From Hyposmocoma kahamanoa (lineage: Eukaryota > Arthropoda > Insecta > Lepidoptera > Cosmopterigidae), in contig NW_020653716.1 of assembly GCF_003589595.1 (NCBI RefSeq), forward strand, positions 96,629 to 160,628: a DNA stretch of 64,000 nt, read 5' to 3'. Position numbers and translations under genes: made by a program. Below the pieces are notes generated by a model. The model was given only the letters and a program-made list of their open reading frames with translations, did not search any database and had not been told where the DNA came from. Within the stretch, counting starts at the first letter, position 1. Every line of letters starts with the position of its first letter. Of the stretch, positions 53,966-64,000 are shown piece after piece.

Positions 53966-56257
53966 ATTATCACGTAATCTAGTTACATTCAAAGTTTTGT
54001 TAAAATTTGACTCTTATAATGAAACGAATAAATGAAGATGGTCTTTGATCTTATATTTATATTCGGCAGTCCTATGATTTCCGACCATTCTTTTTAATTT
54101 ATAGGTAAACTTAAAATAGTGATAATAATAATAATTAAATAATAAAAAACTCGTAGTGAATTGTTTGAATAACTGAATATCGATAATATGTGCACTTACA
54201 AGAACAGATCTATCACGATATACAGAGACGAGAACAATCACAAAACAATCTATAACAACAATCATAAAAATATACAAACAAGTAGGCAATCTGAAGTAAC
54301 CAAAGCAAAATATGGCAAGATTTATGAATAAACTACTTAAATAAGTCCAATTACATGAGATATTTGGGCTATTGTGTGACTTATAGACAGTAAAGCAAAC
54401 ATGGCTGTGCAATGTTACATTCGGTTGATTTGCGACGCATTTTTATTAATACCTAATTGTCAATATTTTTGTCCATTTTAATACTATCCATGCAAATAAT
54501 TCAATAAAACTTGGAAAAACATTTGTTTTGATGTTTGATGTACTTCCCTTTGACAACCGTCTTATGCACCTCATGTTCTTCGAAATGAACATAGTTGGCA
54601 TTTATGATGATGTTACGTATTTTCGATTCCCGTGTTTGACACAGACCAATGTAATGCTATCTCTTTTGGCTTACGGCGGCACGTAACAGTTAAACAAAGA
54701 CATTAACATGTTTATGTTTTCAATGTCGAAATGCATCATATACATATAACGTCTGATTTATATACGTCAACAGAACATGTCTTTTGGTTTCCATGGTCTA
54801 AGGGAATTCGTTTGACGTATCACTGACAAACGATTCGACGTACGGACGAGAAGTTCGATGAATACACGATGAAATCACGTTGTTGTAAAGCAAAAAGAAA
54901 AATCTGTATGTATTTCAATGTAAATTTTTCGTTTTTTTGTGTTTGATATACCCACTGTGCCTGTCGTCACTGTCATCTGTATTTTCGTAGTAGCTGAGTA
55001 TAATGTACCATCTTACCATAGTATATTAAAACAAGTAGTGCAACTCTAACGTGTTCGGTGAGTCAATACCTACAAGTCCCTCGGAGCGTAGGGTTGTCAC
55101 ACATTACTATTTTAGATGCATTATTATTTTAGTTGTACCTATAGGTTGTAAACATAATTGGAACAAATAAGATATGATAGTACCTGTATTGTTATAAATA
55201 TTGTTAGGTTAGGCTATGTTATGCCTATGTTGTGGATATTCCAAAGTCTTACACGAAGCGTTTTGTTTCCACATTTATATGACGAACAAGAAAGTAGTTG
55301 ACCTCATCATCGCATCAGGTCGGATGGAGATCAGATGCGCATCGCAGATTTGAGATTTTTTTCTATTTAAATAAATATCAAAATGTCAAATCTGTATATG
55401 TATGTAAGATTTTGCTATTTTTATATTTATATACATATTTTAATTGCTAATGCTTGTTTGTCTATTATAAATGTTAAATCAAAAAGTTCTGTGTGGACCG
55501 TAAATCTACCGCAACAAGATTTCTAAAATTAAACGTCCTCTATAATTTTGTATCAACAACATCGCAAAAGTGAAATACATTTTTTATATTATAAAATTCA
55601 AATTTATGTAACATAGGCATACTGCGAATTTGATTTATTACAGATTTTATTTCTGTATATACTAAAGAAAATATAAAGAACTTTTGCGTAGGAAAAGTCA
55701 TTATAGAACTGGAAACCATAATTCCTTATTTGTGAAAACACAGGTTGTACAGAAGTTGAAATGTAACAAAATATGTAAAGTTTCACTGTGTCCGGCAAAA
55801 CATTAAGCGTACAAACAGTTTTAAAAAGAAAACCGCCGTGAGTATAACCCACGTATTTAAGTCTAATTTTTGCTGGAAACATTTTCAACCAGTCCGTGGT
55901 CCTTAATCATGAGATTCCGCGGTGGTGACTCGACGGAAACTGTGCGTTAAAGCCCTGGCAGCCCGGGCTGTCAAAAATTCCACATAAACTATTGAGTTAT
56001 CCGTTAGTTTAGTTAGCATAAAAACATATCAAAGGCATAGATATAGAAAAAAATCGAAGGTATACCATCAACCCAGCCGCCAACCCATTAACCGTTTAAA
56101 AAATAAGATAAAGTATTACAAATTTACCTTCTGTGATATATTTAAAGTATATGATTTTTTTAAGGATTTCTCGATGATTTATGTACAAAAGGCACGATAT
56201 CTCCTTCATTCCATTATAGTACAGGAAAAGAAAGGTCAACAGGAATTTACTGTCTTT
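53966..56257. other. Long unannotated spacer
   Basis: Minus-strand frames of 132 aa (54014-54412) and 94 aa (55604-55888) are AT-driven and lack motifs. No repeats recognised. Confidence 0.35.
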
Positions 56258-56345
56258 TTTATGATACCAAGTAACCGGACGAACAAGTCGTGTGCCTAGG
56301 GGTAAGCGATACGCTTATCCATGATAGTTGCAATGTCATTCGTGT
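56258..56345 (-). repeat. SINE-like family A, copy A14 (3' tail only)
   Basis: Reversed tail 'tatgataccaagtaaccgg' to 'agttgcaatgtcatt'. Confidence 0.75.
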
Positions 56346-57176
56346 CGGGCTTGCTGAAAACAGGCGCTACAGGTACACAGAAAAAAAGGATTTCTACTAA
56401 TAAGAAAGAGCAATTTCTCAAAATATTTGCTAAAAGTAAAAAAATATTTATTAAAAGTAATAAATTATTGTCATTACAAAACTACTGCTTATCTTTTTCT
56501 AATACAATTTTACTCTTAACTTTATTCTAACTTTGAGACAAATACGTTCACTTCAAGATTTTATATCATTTGTAATCAATTAATTGGACATTACTTACAT
56601 CAAGAAATTTTTACCTCTTACATCAAATTTAAATAATCTTAAATGAATTCAAAATTTCTTGGGTGTATTTTAAGAAAATATATTCTTAAACAAAAAAAGA
56701 AGTAGTTATCTATTCAGATTAATGTTCTAAATTGTAGAGTATATTCTTAAAGCAATATTTCGTTGCGTTTTCATAGTCAATGTTGTCGTGACATCTATAA
56801 CGATTAATTTTACTTGTCCTTGTAATCATAAAAATCATAAACAGTCATTTATCCAAAGAAACAATACCTAGTATCTCTAGTTTGTTAGGGTGTTATATAT
56901 AGTCATAATTTAAGAAATTTGGTTACGGCATGAAATCAAACTACACTTGTAACAAGCACAACTTTAACATGCAATTAGTTCCATCACGCCACTGCTAGAT
57001 GGCATCAGTTGTACTCTGAAACGCGCTATCGTTTTGTTAACTTCAATAGTATAAAGTCATCTCATATATTTGGAATTGTTAGTGTTTTCTGCCGCTGTAG
57101 CATTTATACGGTACTCAATGGTCCTCAAGTATTTGAGAAGATTCCGTCCTGTTTCTGCTACTTTAAGGTTTGGCAC
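56346..57176. other. AT-rich spacer
   Basis: Nothing recognised. Confidence 0.4.
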
Positions 57177-57961
57177 TAGACATGGAGAATAGCGTTACAT
57201 TTCTATCGCCGCGACTGTCGTTCCGGTTCCAAAAAAATCACAGTGATAAATCATCGTGATTTTGTCACGACTGTTACTTCCGTGACCTTGTCACGCCTAT
57301 TATAGCTCACATCACGATATACGGTTTTAGCCAGCGGCTTCTTTCTAATACTTATAGCCGTTTTTTATACAATGATTTAAGTTTTTACTCCCTTTGTAAT
57401 AAGTTTCAATTCCATTCAAAAAGTTGATTTTATATTTAATGTAATTTTGTTTGTTACTTATTTAATGCGAATCTTTGGATTGTTAAAAATAGCAATAAAG
57501 TGTAATGTAATTATATTTCTAGTAGAATACATAAAGTAGATTATACATAAATATAAAATACCAACTCTTACTATAATAAAACAAATATACAAAAATATTT
57601 TACGTTGTTCATAAATAGGTTTCTAATAACTGCTGCAGATTTTTTTCATCCGCCTTTTCTAGTAGTAATAAGCATCTACGACTCTTGTGAGTGAGCAAAG
57701 AAAGTCATCCTATTTCATTTATTCCCATCGCCGAAATGGCCCGATTTGAAGAGAACTACAACGAGTGGCGCGCTCAGTCACCACGGAACGGAGATCGCGC
57801 ATTATATCAAATACGATGTGAGTGGCGGGGATAGCTATTGAAACGGAGGAACACCTATGTGACTTTGGAATGTCGTTCCTTCGGAACGAGTCACGGTGAT
57901 ACTGTTTGACGGCGGATCATCGTGATTTTTTCATCGTGACGTTATTTATCACCCACCTCTA
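57177..57961. mobile_element. hAT-type non-autonomous element, 785 bp, 8-bp duplication
   Basis: TTTGGCAC is present exactly on both sides (57169-57176, 57962-57969). Ends TAGACATGG and (reverse complement) TAGAGGTGG fit the hAT terminal pattern. Subterminal words 'atcgtgattttgtcac' and 'atcgtgattttttcat' are repeated. No transposase is encoded. Confidence 0.85.
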
Positions 57962-57969
57962 TTTGGCAC

Positions 57970-58329
57970 TGAACTGTGTGCTTTCACGCTAGTGAGACAT
58001 ATTGTTGGGTCCACAACCCTGTAAATATACCCTTTTTGATATTAGAAAACATAAATCTTCACTCAAATAATTAAGTGCCTCTCAATTTTTCATTCTTTTT
58101 TTTTTCAAATCAAAATCGGACATTTCTAATAACAAATAAATATTTTGTTGAATCTAGAGTGGCTTTGTGACTTGAAGTAAATTAATTTGCTCTTGGATTA
58201 AATCTTTCTGTCTTGTAACTAAAATACACTTTTGAGACGTTTTTTTACTATTATCAAGTAATTATTCTCTAGCATCTATAGGGAGAGGATCGTTTTGTTG
58301 GCTTTAATAAATTTGTCTTCATCAACGAC
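57970..58329. other. Spacer
   Basis: Nothing recognised. Confidence 0.4.
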
Positions 58330-58500
58330 TCCCGAGGATTCCGCATAGATAGGCGTAACACGTGTCGGATATATTTTTGGTAGAAGTGTCTGTAACTGTA
58401 ATTGCTTGTGTTATTTATTTTAATAATTTTATGAGGAGAGAGGATAGGAAAATTAATTGCATGAAAAAAAAAATCAACAAAAGCGCATTTTGCCCTGACT
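58330..58500 (+). repeat. Dispersed repeat family E, copy E2
   Basis: Same order of blocks as E1: 'cgtaacacgtgtcggatata', 'gcttgtgttattt', 'aattaattgcatgaaaaa'. Confidence 0.7.
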
Positions 58501-58592
58501 GGATTTACAGAGTAGCAATTTAATTTTCTTCCATTTTATATTACTTTCATTTTATTTTATTCATTTATTCATATTGTACAACTTAGAGTCAA

Positions 58593-58972
58593 TCATCGCC
58601 AAAAAGCAAGCTGCTGAATTTCGATCACAGAGCTGCGGGAGGTGACCATCTCCAAATAGTAACCAGCCGATGTCAGAAATTTCGATGGAGAGTCACTGAA
58701 CACGTCAGTATCATTAATACCATTTAGAGATTCTATCAAGGCTAGAGTCTCATAGAATGGTGTCCGCCTTAGATGTAACAAAATCCAGCGCTTTGATTGA
58801 ACCACTTCAAAATCTCGTCAACTATTCGCTTTTGAAATTGTACGTTGGTTCGGACCAGTAGCTCTATATACCAAACCCGACCCCTTTCGCGCCAGGACTG
58901 TCTCAGGCTTGGTTGAGGAGAAATGTTCGTCATTGTATTTCTCGCGCTTCCGTTAGAAAATTCACGTGACAT
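58593..58972 (-). other. Two overlapping minus-strand frames, possible coding remnant
   Basis: 58972-58769 reads MSREFSNGSARNTMTNISPQ...VQFQKRIVDEILKWF. 58805-58593 reads MVQSKRWILLHLRRTPFYET and continues LIESLNGINDTDVFSDSPSK through a hydrophobic helix. The two could be one protein separated by a frameshift. Composition is balanced, unlike the AT-driven frames around it. No family recognised; a mobile-element protein or host exon is possible. Confidence 0.3.
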
Positions 58973-59222
58973 ATTTTAACATGTAAGTACATTTCTGTAA
59001 GGTTTTTTATTGTAATTTTTATCAATAATATTACTGGATTATCGGAAGTGTCAATTATTATATAATATTTAATGTAACATATCATACATTTTTGTAAATA
59101 ACATGTCAATTAGAAAGCGTTAAATTGCCATCAATGGGCCAGTGCTAAGGTCTTTGATTGGACCGGTCCGATCACAGAAATTTCTTTAAATTTATTTTCA
59201 TTTACATTTTATGTGTTTTATC

Positions 59223-59368
59223 ATGGCACAAAAACGACAATATTATGATTTAGTAAGCATGAAACTGGCATTACAAGCTTTAGGAAAAAAGAAGTGGACT
59301 TGAATGAGGTAAGCAGAATGTATGGAGTGCCTAACGCGACCTTAAGACGAAGGATGATAGAAATGTAA
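59223..59368 (+). pseudogene. Pipsqueak/pogo-type HTH, single-base frameshift
   Basis: Reads MAQKRQYYDLVSMKLALQAL, then, allowing one missing A in the run at 59284-59289, KKEVDLNEVSRMYGVPNATL and RRRMIEM to TAA 59366-59368. The 'ALQAL...VSRMYGVP.ATLRRR' pattern is the pipsqueak-type helix-turn-helix found at the start of pogo/Tigger transposases and in some regulators. Only this DNA-binding domain is present. Confidence 0.6.
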
Positions 59369-60084
59369 ATGCTAAGGTCGAGAAGCAAATTATATATCAA
59401 AATATTAATATATCATGAATAATATTTTTCAGTTCATATGTTATGATAGTTTTAATGAAATATGTTATGGTACTCCTTGTGTCCAACTGTTCAAGCAAGT
59501 CAGCCAGCAATCAGCTGGCTAAGTACGATTGTCACGGTTATGGTTATAGCTGATCTCAAAGAATATGGTTGTTCACAGTTTTATTTAGTTAAATATTCAT
59601 ATTGTTCCTTTGTATTGTTTGTGTTTTATCGTTGTTTCATTATATAAACTGATATTTGATATTGCGTAGCCAGTTATAAACTTTATTGTTAAATATCATA
59701 GATATCTTTTACTTAATTAAGATTTATTTGCACGAATAATCCCATTTGAGCTTTGCGCTTATATAAGTCCAATGATGGCAACAGAGTGGTTTCAAACTTC
59801 GAATATTTCTCCGTTTACATTGTGTGATTTTAAATTTATACATAGTTGAATATATATGATATTGTATAACTTCATTCGTGCATCTCTTTGGAACCTGTAC
59901 TAAAAGCAATGATAGTCCGCAACATTTCTCGTTAGCGTCGCCGCGCCTCACGTCTGTGAACTGAAAGAACTAAAACGACAGATGAACTGTTAAGATTGCG
60001 TCAGGTCTGTTGCTACGCAAACCGATTGGTTCTCCTACCGAGTGGTTAAATTAAAAAAAAAATACGAAAATTGAACTAAAATTC
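59369..60084. other. Unannotated spacer
   Basis: Nothing recognised; a 75-aa minus frame (59724-59951) lacks motifs. Confidence 0.35.
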
Positions 60085-60320
60085 ATCACAAACCACCGCT
60101 TATACGTCCCACTGCTGGGCACGTGTGTCCTCACAGATGGGACTTCACACTTATTTCGGTATCATCACGATATTTTCCTTCGTGGAAATTTCAAAAGTAA
60201 TTTCGCTCATAAATCCCGAGAAAGTCCAAGGTGCGAGCCCGGGCTCGAACCCACGGCCTCTGCTTGAGAGGCGGCAGGTCAAACAATTATCCTACCACAC
60301 AATCAGGCTCCACCACTTAA
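60085..60320 (-). mobile_element. tRNA-related lepidopteran SINE (family D), full copy
   Basis: Reversed: the tail 'cgtcccactgctgggcac', then a body, then a tRNA-like region with 'cgggctcgaacccacggcct' (B box) and 'ctcttgagaggcgg'-like sequence, to 'caggctccacc'. The 13737 copy shares its tail. Confidence 0.7.
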
Positions 60321-60781
60321 ATTATTATCATAATGATAAATAGAAATTCAATAAACCGTAGCAAATCTGGAATCAGAACGCAGTCACACATCATTTGAAA
60401 AGTCAAATCAAAACGTTCTCCCGCAAAGTGCACTCAAATGTATGGCACTTCTGATGCAAAGCTAAATTGGTTTTCCCCTTTCACTTTTTACCTCCAATCC
60501 GACGCTATGTGTTTTTCATTTATGTCTCTCGCAGCGGAGCGAATTTTTGTCCGAATCCAGCTGGTGATTAACTTTTCAACCAGCCGTTGCAAATATCGTT
60601 TGAATGTATTCGTGTTTCGCTCTAAATCTTATTGTGTGAAAGAGAGAGACATCGTCTGGCTTCAGTTGGGAAGTCGTTATGATCCCATCCGATCAGGAAA
60701 TGGAATTTCAGCTCTTTTAGGTAAGTGTTAATAAACGTGAATAGCGCTACCGATTTTCACATTCTCATTCTCTTTGAATGA
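60321..60781. other. Spacer with possible 5' exon
   Basis: A 97-aa frame (60438-60731) ends in 'cttttaggtaagtg', which includes a consensus splice donor at about 60721. No domain recognised, so an untranslated first exon or chance are both open. Confidence 0.3.
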
Positions 60782-60955
60782 AATAACCACGACGACGGAT
60801 CGAAGAAAATAAGAAGTTGTCGAGACGGTTCTTCAATAGATTCATCACGTCGTCATCACAAACCAAAACGCCTCATGTCAGCGTATATGCTGTGGCTGAA
60901 TAGTGCCCGAGAACAGATCACGGCTGACAACCACGGCGAAATTAAGGCCATTTGA
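60782..60955 (+). pseudogene. HMG-box fragment resembling FACT subunit SSRP1
   Basis: The open frame reads DDGSKKIRSC...SSRRHHKPKRLMSAYMLWLN then SAREQITADNHGEIKAI-stop. 'PKR..SA(F/Y)MLWLN..RE.IK.(E/D)NPG' is the start of the HMG box of SSRP1, the DNA-binding subunit of the FACT histone chaperone; a charged Ser/Lys-rich linker precedes that box in SSRP1, as here. Only about 30 residues of the box remain. The frame is cut off exactly where repeat family L begins (60948). No initiator or splice sites were identified. It may be a processed-pseudogene or captured-gene fragment, or a broken exon. Confidence 0.6.
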
Positions 60956-61213
60956 AAAATGTATATCGTATACTATACATGTTCTATTTAGTTCAGTTGA
61001 TATAAAAAATCATAGGTATATGTAAAGTACCCATTGAATACAGCGGTTTTCTTATAAAATTTCGAGGCAAGTTTGTGTTTTTTTTATCACGGAAACTTTT
61101 AGGAATCGTGTTTTCACACCGTATACTAATCAGTGTATATCAATTTAACTGTATATTTTTTGCAAAGTCAAAAAACCTTCACTGTTATGCGCAATCAACC
61201 AAAGCCATTCTAA
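60948..61213 (+). repeat. Dispersed repeat family L, copy 2
   Basis: Second copy of the 23821-24090 repeat with the same boundaries ('ccatttgaaaaatgtatatc' to 'caaccaaagccatt'). Confidence 0.8.
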
Positions 61214-64000
61214 AAACGAAATAAGTGTATAAATTTTTTAAGTTTAAATAAGGACAGTTGTAAAATTTCACGTTTTATATAATCTATTCTCATTATATAT
61301 ACTTATAACCTTATTGCTAACTGGTAATACCCATCATTCAAGCAAGTTTAAGATGATAAATTGTTATCCTATAAAAACTCAAGAAAGAATCGTAAAGTTA
61401 AAAACGTGGCTTAAACTTACAAATCAAATTAACGAAAAAAGGAAACAGAATAGTCAATTTCAATTATTAGTTTTTTATCACAACTTACAATAAGATTTTT
61501 ACATAAAATATCAAAGAAGAACATCGCGCAACTTCGCCGCAATCCAGTGAAGCAAGACCTTATCTCGAAACTTTTTCTTGAAGAGATCTTCAAACATGTT
61601 GAAGCTTGTTCCTAGGACTAAGGAATGGTAATCTAGTCAATGACGTAGCTATGTTAGGTTTGATAAATACATTTAGGGTTATTTATTATATTATTTTTAT
61701 TTCTTAATTTATAACTCCTTAATCTGCAACTGATGACGTCATTGTTTTAAGATTAGCGCGAAAATAAAGAAATTTGAAATAAAAAATTTATTATACTTTT
61801 TGAAGAAGTGGAGAAACCGTATTTTCGAGTATTCCATTTCTGATCTGCAATCAGAAGATCAAAACATGTCGAATTTTCACTTTTTATCTGAGTTTGACAA
61901 AAAATGTTTTTTTGATGGGCTGAAGATTTAAAAAAAGTTTTTTCTTCTCAAAGGGCTTATCAAACAGTTTTCGTGTTTCATTTGTGTATAATGTCGCTAC
62001 GAAAAAGTCTATTTCGAATTTTCCTGTAGATATCACAACTGGAGATATTTGTCAACTGTCATCCTGTAGATATCTGTGTGTGAAATTTCGAATCGATCGT
62101 ACCCTTGGTATACAATAAAGGTACATTGTGATTATACATTAGCAGTTTTTCACACGAAAGGCATAAAAATAACGCGAACTACATGAAACAAATTATGAAG
62201 GTATGTAAATATTTTGGAACTATCATCATATTTAAGCTTAAAAGAATTACTGCCAAATTTCGTTCATAGAACCTTTAAATCTCTCTCACTAAAAATGAAA
62301 TCTGTAAAGGACTCGATACGTAGATTTGTTTGAAAAAAAAACTAACTTGCGCCGTTTACACACGAAAAATAGATTCATCACTAAATCATGGATATTTACC
62401 GGTAACCATTCGCGTTCATTATTTACAATTATCACCTTCTAACGTAAAATTAACAAGTTTTTAGAATAATTTTTGGCAACACTACACATACGTTTTACTT
62501 TTACAACATTGCTAGAACAGTTCTTCCAATTATGTAAATCATATGTACACATCTGCTTTTTTTTATATAATGTACTGCACATGTAGCATGGCGATATATC
62601 GCATGCAATATGTGATAACCTTCCCCGTGACATTTTTGTTGCAGTCGGTAAAGCTATGTAACCATTATTAAGATTTTCCTTTTTTTATTGCGAACACTGA
62701 ATCGGTATGATACCGCGCTAGTAACATTCGTTCTTTTGTTTATTTTATAATTAACTATTGTTATACATTTTGAAGAACAACAAATTACGTATATAGCTGT
62801 CTTTGTCTTTTAATCGACCCCGCGAAACTTGTAATCCTTTTAATTGCATCGTTGTTAAAGGATGAAACAAAAAATTGCGGGTTTTTGAAGTTATAGTTTT
62901 TACATAAATTACTTTTTTTAGTTATTGTTTACGTATTTCAAATTACTCTCTTGTATAAAACTGTAAAATGTTTGTTAGTAATGTTCTCCTCACCTTTTGG
63001 TAATAATTAATATGTAACAATCTGTTTCTTTTTATTATTTCTGACTATTTCGTTTGTCGCGCTCAATTTTTACGTTGATAAAATTACAGTGCAGAACTCA
63101 CCTTTTAACCTTATATTTGGGCATATATTTGGCTGTGATATTCTTTTGCGGCCATTTGTTGCGGCACGCGCGGTTGCGTCAAATATGTAAATTCATGGTA
63201 CTCGCCATGTTCGCTATTGTGATAAAATTTCAAAATGGCAGTTTTATCACTTGAATTCGAAATCTAAATGTGGATATAATAGTTGTATCGCACGTTACAC
63301 GGAATGTTACAGGTGGTGTATTGATTAAATTATATGTGAAAGGTGTTTGAACCTGGATTTAAACGTCAAGTTAAAAGTACCTATTTATAAGTATATTAGA
63401 CACTTTATTTTACCACAAAAACATAATATACAAAGGCGAGTTTAAAAGGAACTCTTGCGACCGTTGAACAACTAAGAAGATAGTCGGTTTCTGGGGTGGC
63501 AACAAAAAAATTAAGATTTACCAACCAATTTTAGACTATCTTAACAGAAATGAATATTTAATGATATTGCGATTATCCTAAGTCACCGTGTACACCAAAA
63601 TATACGTTACGTAATATATGAAGTGATTCAGACCCAGACAATATTTTTCCTATGATGAAGTAAACGCCCAGTGTACAAATTAATGAAAATATCGCATTCG
63701 AACTTAGCATTATGTATTTATTATATATGACTATAGGGTATCTAGAAAAACACGTTATTCATACAAAACTGAGGGCATACTTGCTTGCGCTTCAGGCCTA
63801 AGGCATACCTACATTAAAATGTACTAAATATAACTACATGCTTTTCCCATTGTAGTTATTTTTACATTTCCAACGTTTCAGCATAAATAACAATTAACGC
63901 ATAACGTACAAGTGTTCATTCATAATCTTATTAATTGGTAATTGTATTATTGAAATGTCATCGGATTTCCTTGGTATACTAAACTTCTAGTCTACCGAAC
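61214..64000. other. Long unannotated AT-rich stretch
   Basis: Only a family K arm fragment (62300-62343, 'gtagatttgtttgaaaaaaa') was recognised. Frames at 62439-62633 and 63054-63254 have no motif. Possible intergenic or intronic DNA. Confidence 0.4.

Noticed and set aside
54014..54412. 132-aa minus-strand frame, the longest in the right third after the SINE
   Set aside because: Composition follows AT-richness, with no domain and no splice or promoter context.

Overview
This is animal nuclear DNA, most likely from a moth or butterfly (Lepidoptera). It is AT-rich, has no operon structure, and is almost entirely repeat-derived. The insect/lepidopteran call rests on several familiar signatures: tRNA-headed SINEs, a SINE tail with the 'gcccagcagtgggacgta' motif, RTE-type 3' tails ('aaaagtagcctacatcc', 'gacagagttattt'), two mariner lineages, piggyBac-like TTAA/CTAA insertions, a Penelope-like element, and ORF1 and reverse transcriptase fragments of types I recall from lepidopteran genomes. 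The species cannot be told from sequence alone. No complete host gene was recognised. The only host-like coding piece is a fragment of an HMG box resembling FACT subunit SSRP1 (60782-60955).

Layout. 1-2.3 kb: the end of a short TIR element (family H), a reverse transcriptase C-terminal remnant and a stray Penelope-type terminus. 2.97-5.3 kb: a broken CR1/Jockey-type LINE carrying a 274-bp insertion with an 8-bp target duplication. 6.5-9.6 kb: a tRNA SINE, then an 807-bp piggyBac-like remnant flanked by CTAA. 10.2-13.6 kb: a SINE, a 519-bp MITE, and a mariner pseudogene split by an 890-bp MITE. 14.1-17.9 kb: an assembly gap in a microsatellite, several MITEs, and a SINE that holds a Harbinger remnant and a 77-bp MITE. 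19.5-21.9 kb: an apparently intact mariner (351-aa transposase, matching terminal repeats, TA duplication), a tandem array of about 120-bp units and a 54-aa reading frame. 23-30 kb: SINE copies and a 2.6-kb segment bounded by 0.2-kb inverted repeats. 30.9-34.3 kb: a Penelope-like element with inverted ends and GIY-YIG domain, plus two pieces of a LINE ORF1. 35.4-38.5 kb: two 0.6-kb family H elements facing each other. 39-46 kb: SINEs and old repeats. 46.7-49.5 kb: a nest of insertions (MITE containing a 56-bp Penelope end, a hairpin block and a piggyBac-like element), then a second decayed mariner. 50.6-64 kb: SINEs, a foldback element, a hAT element with a perfect 8-bp duplication, a pogo-type HTH remnant and the HMG-box fragment.

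The genes do not work together in a pathway. The one reading frame that looks able to make a working enzyme is the mariner transposase at 19605-20660. The rest are decayed or non-autonomous elements, and their nesting gives relative insertion ages. All family names come from reading motifs by eye; no database search was run. Family letters used below (A-N, P) are local labels.
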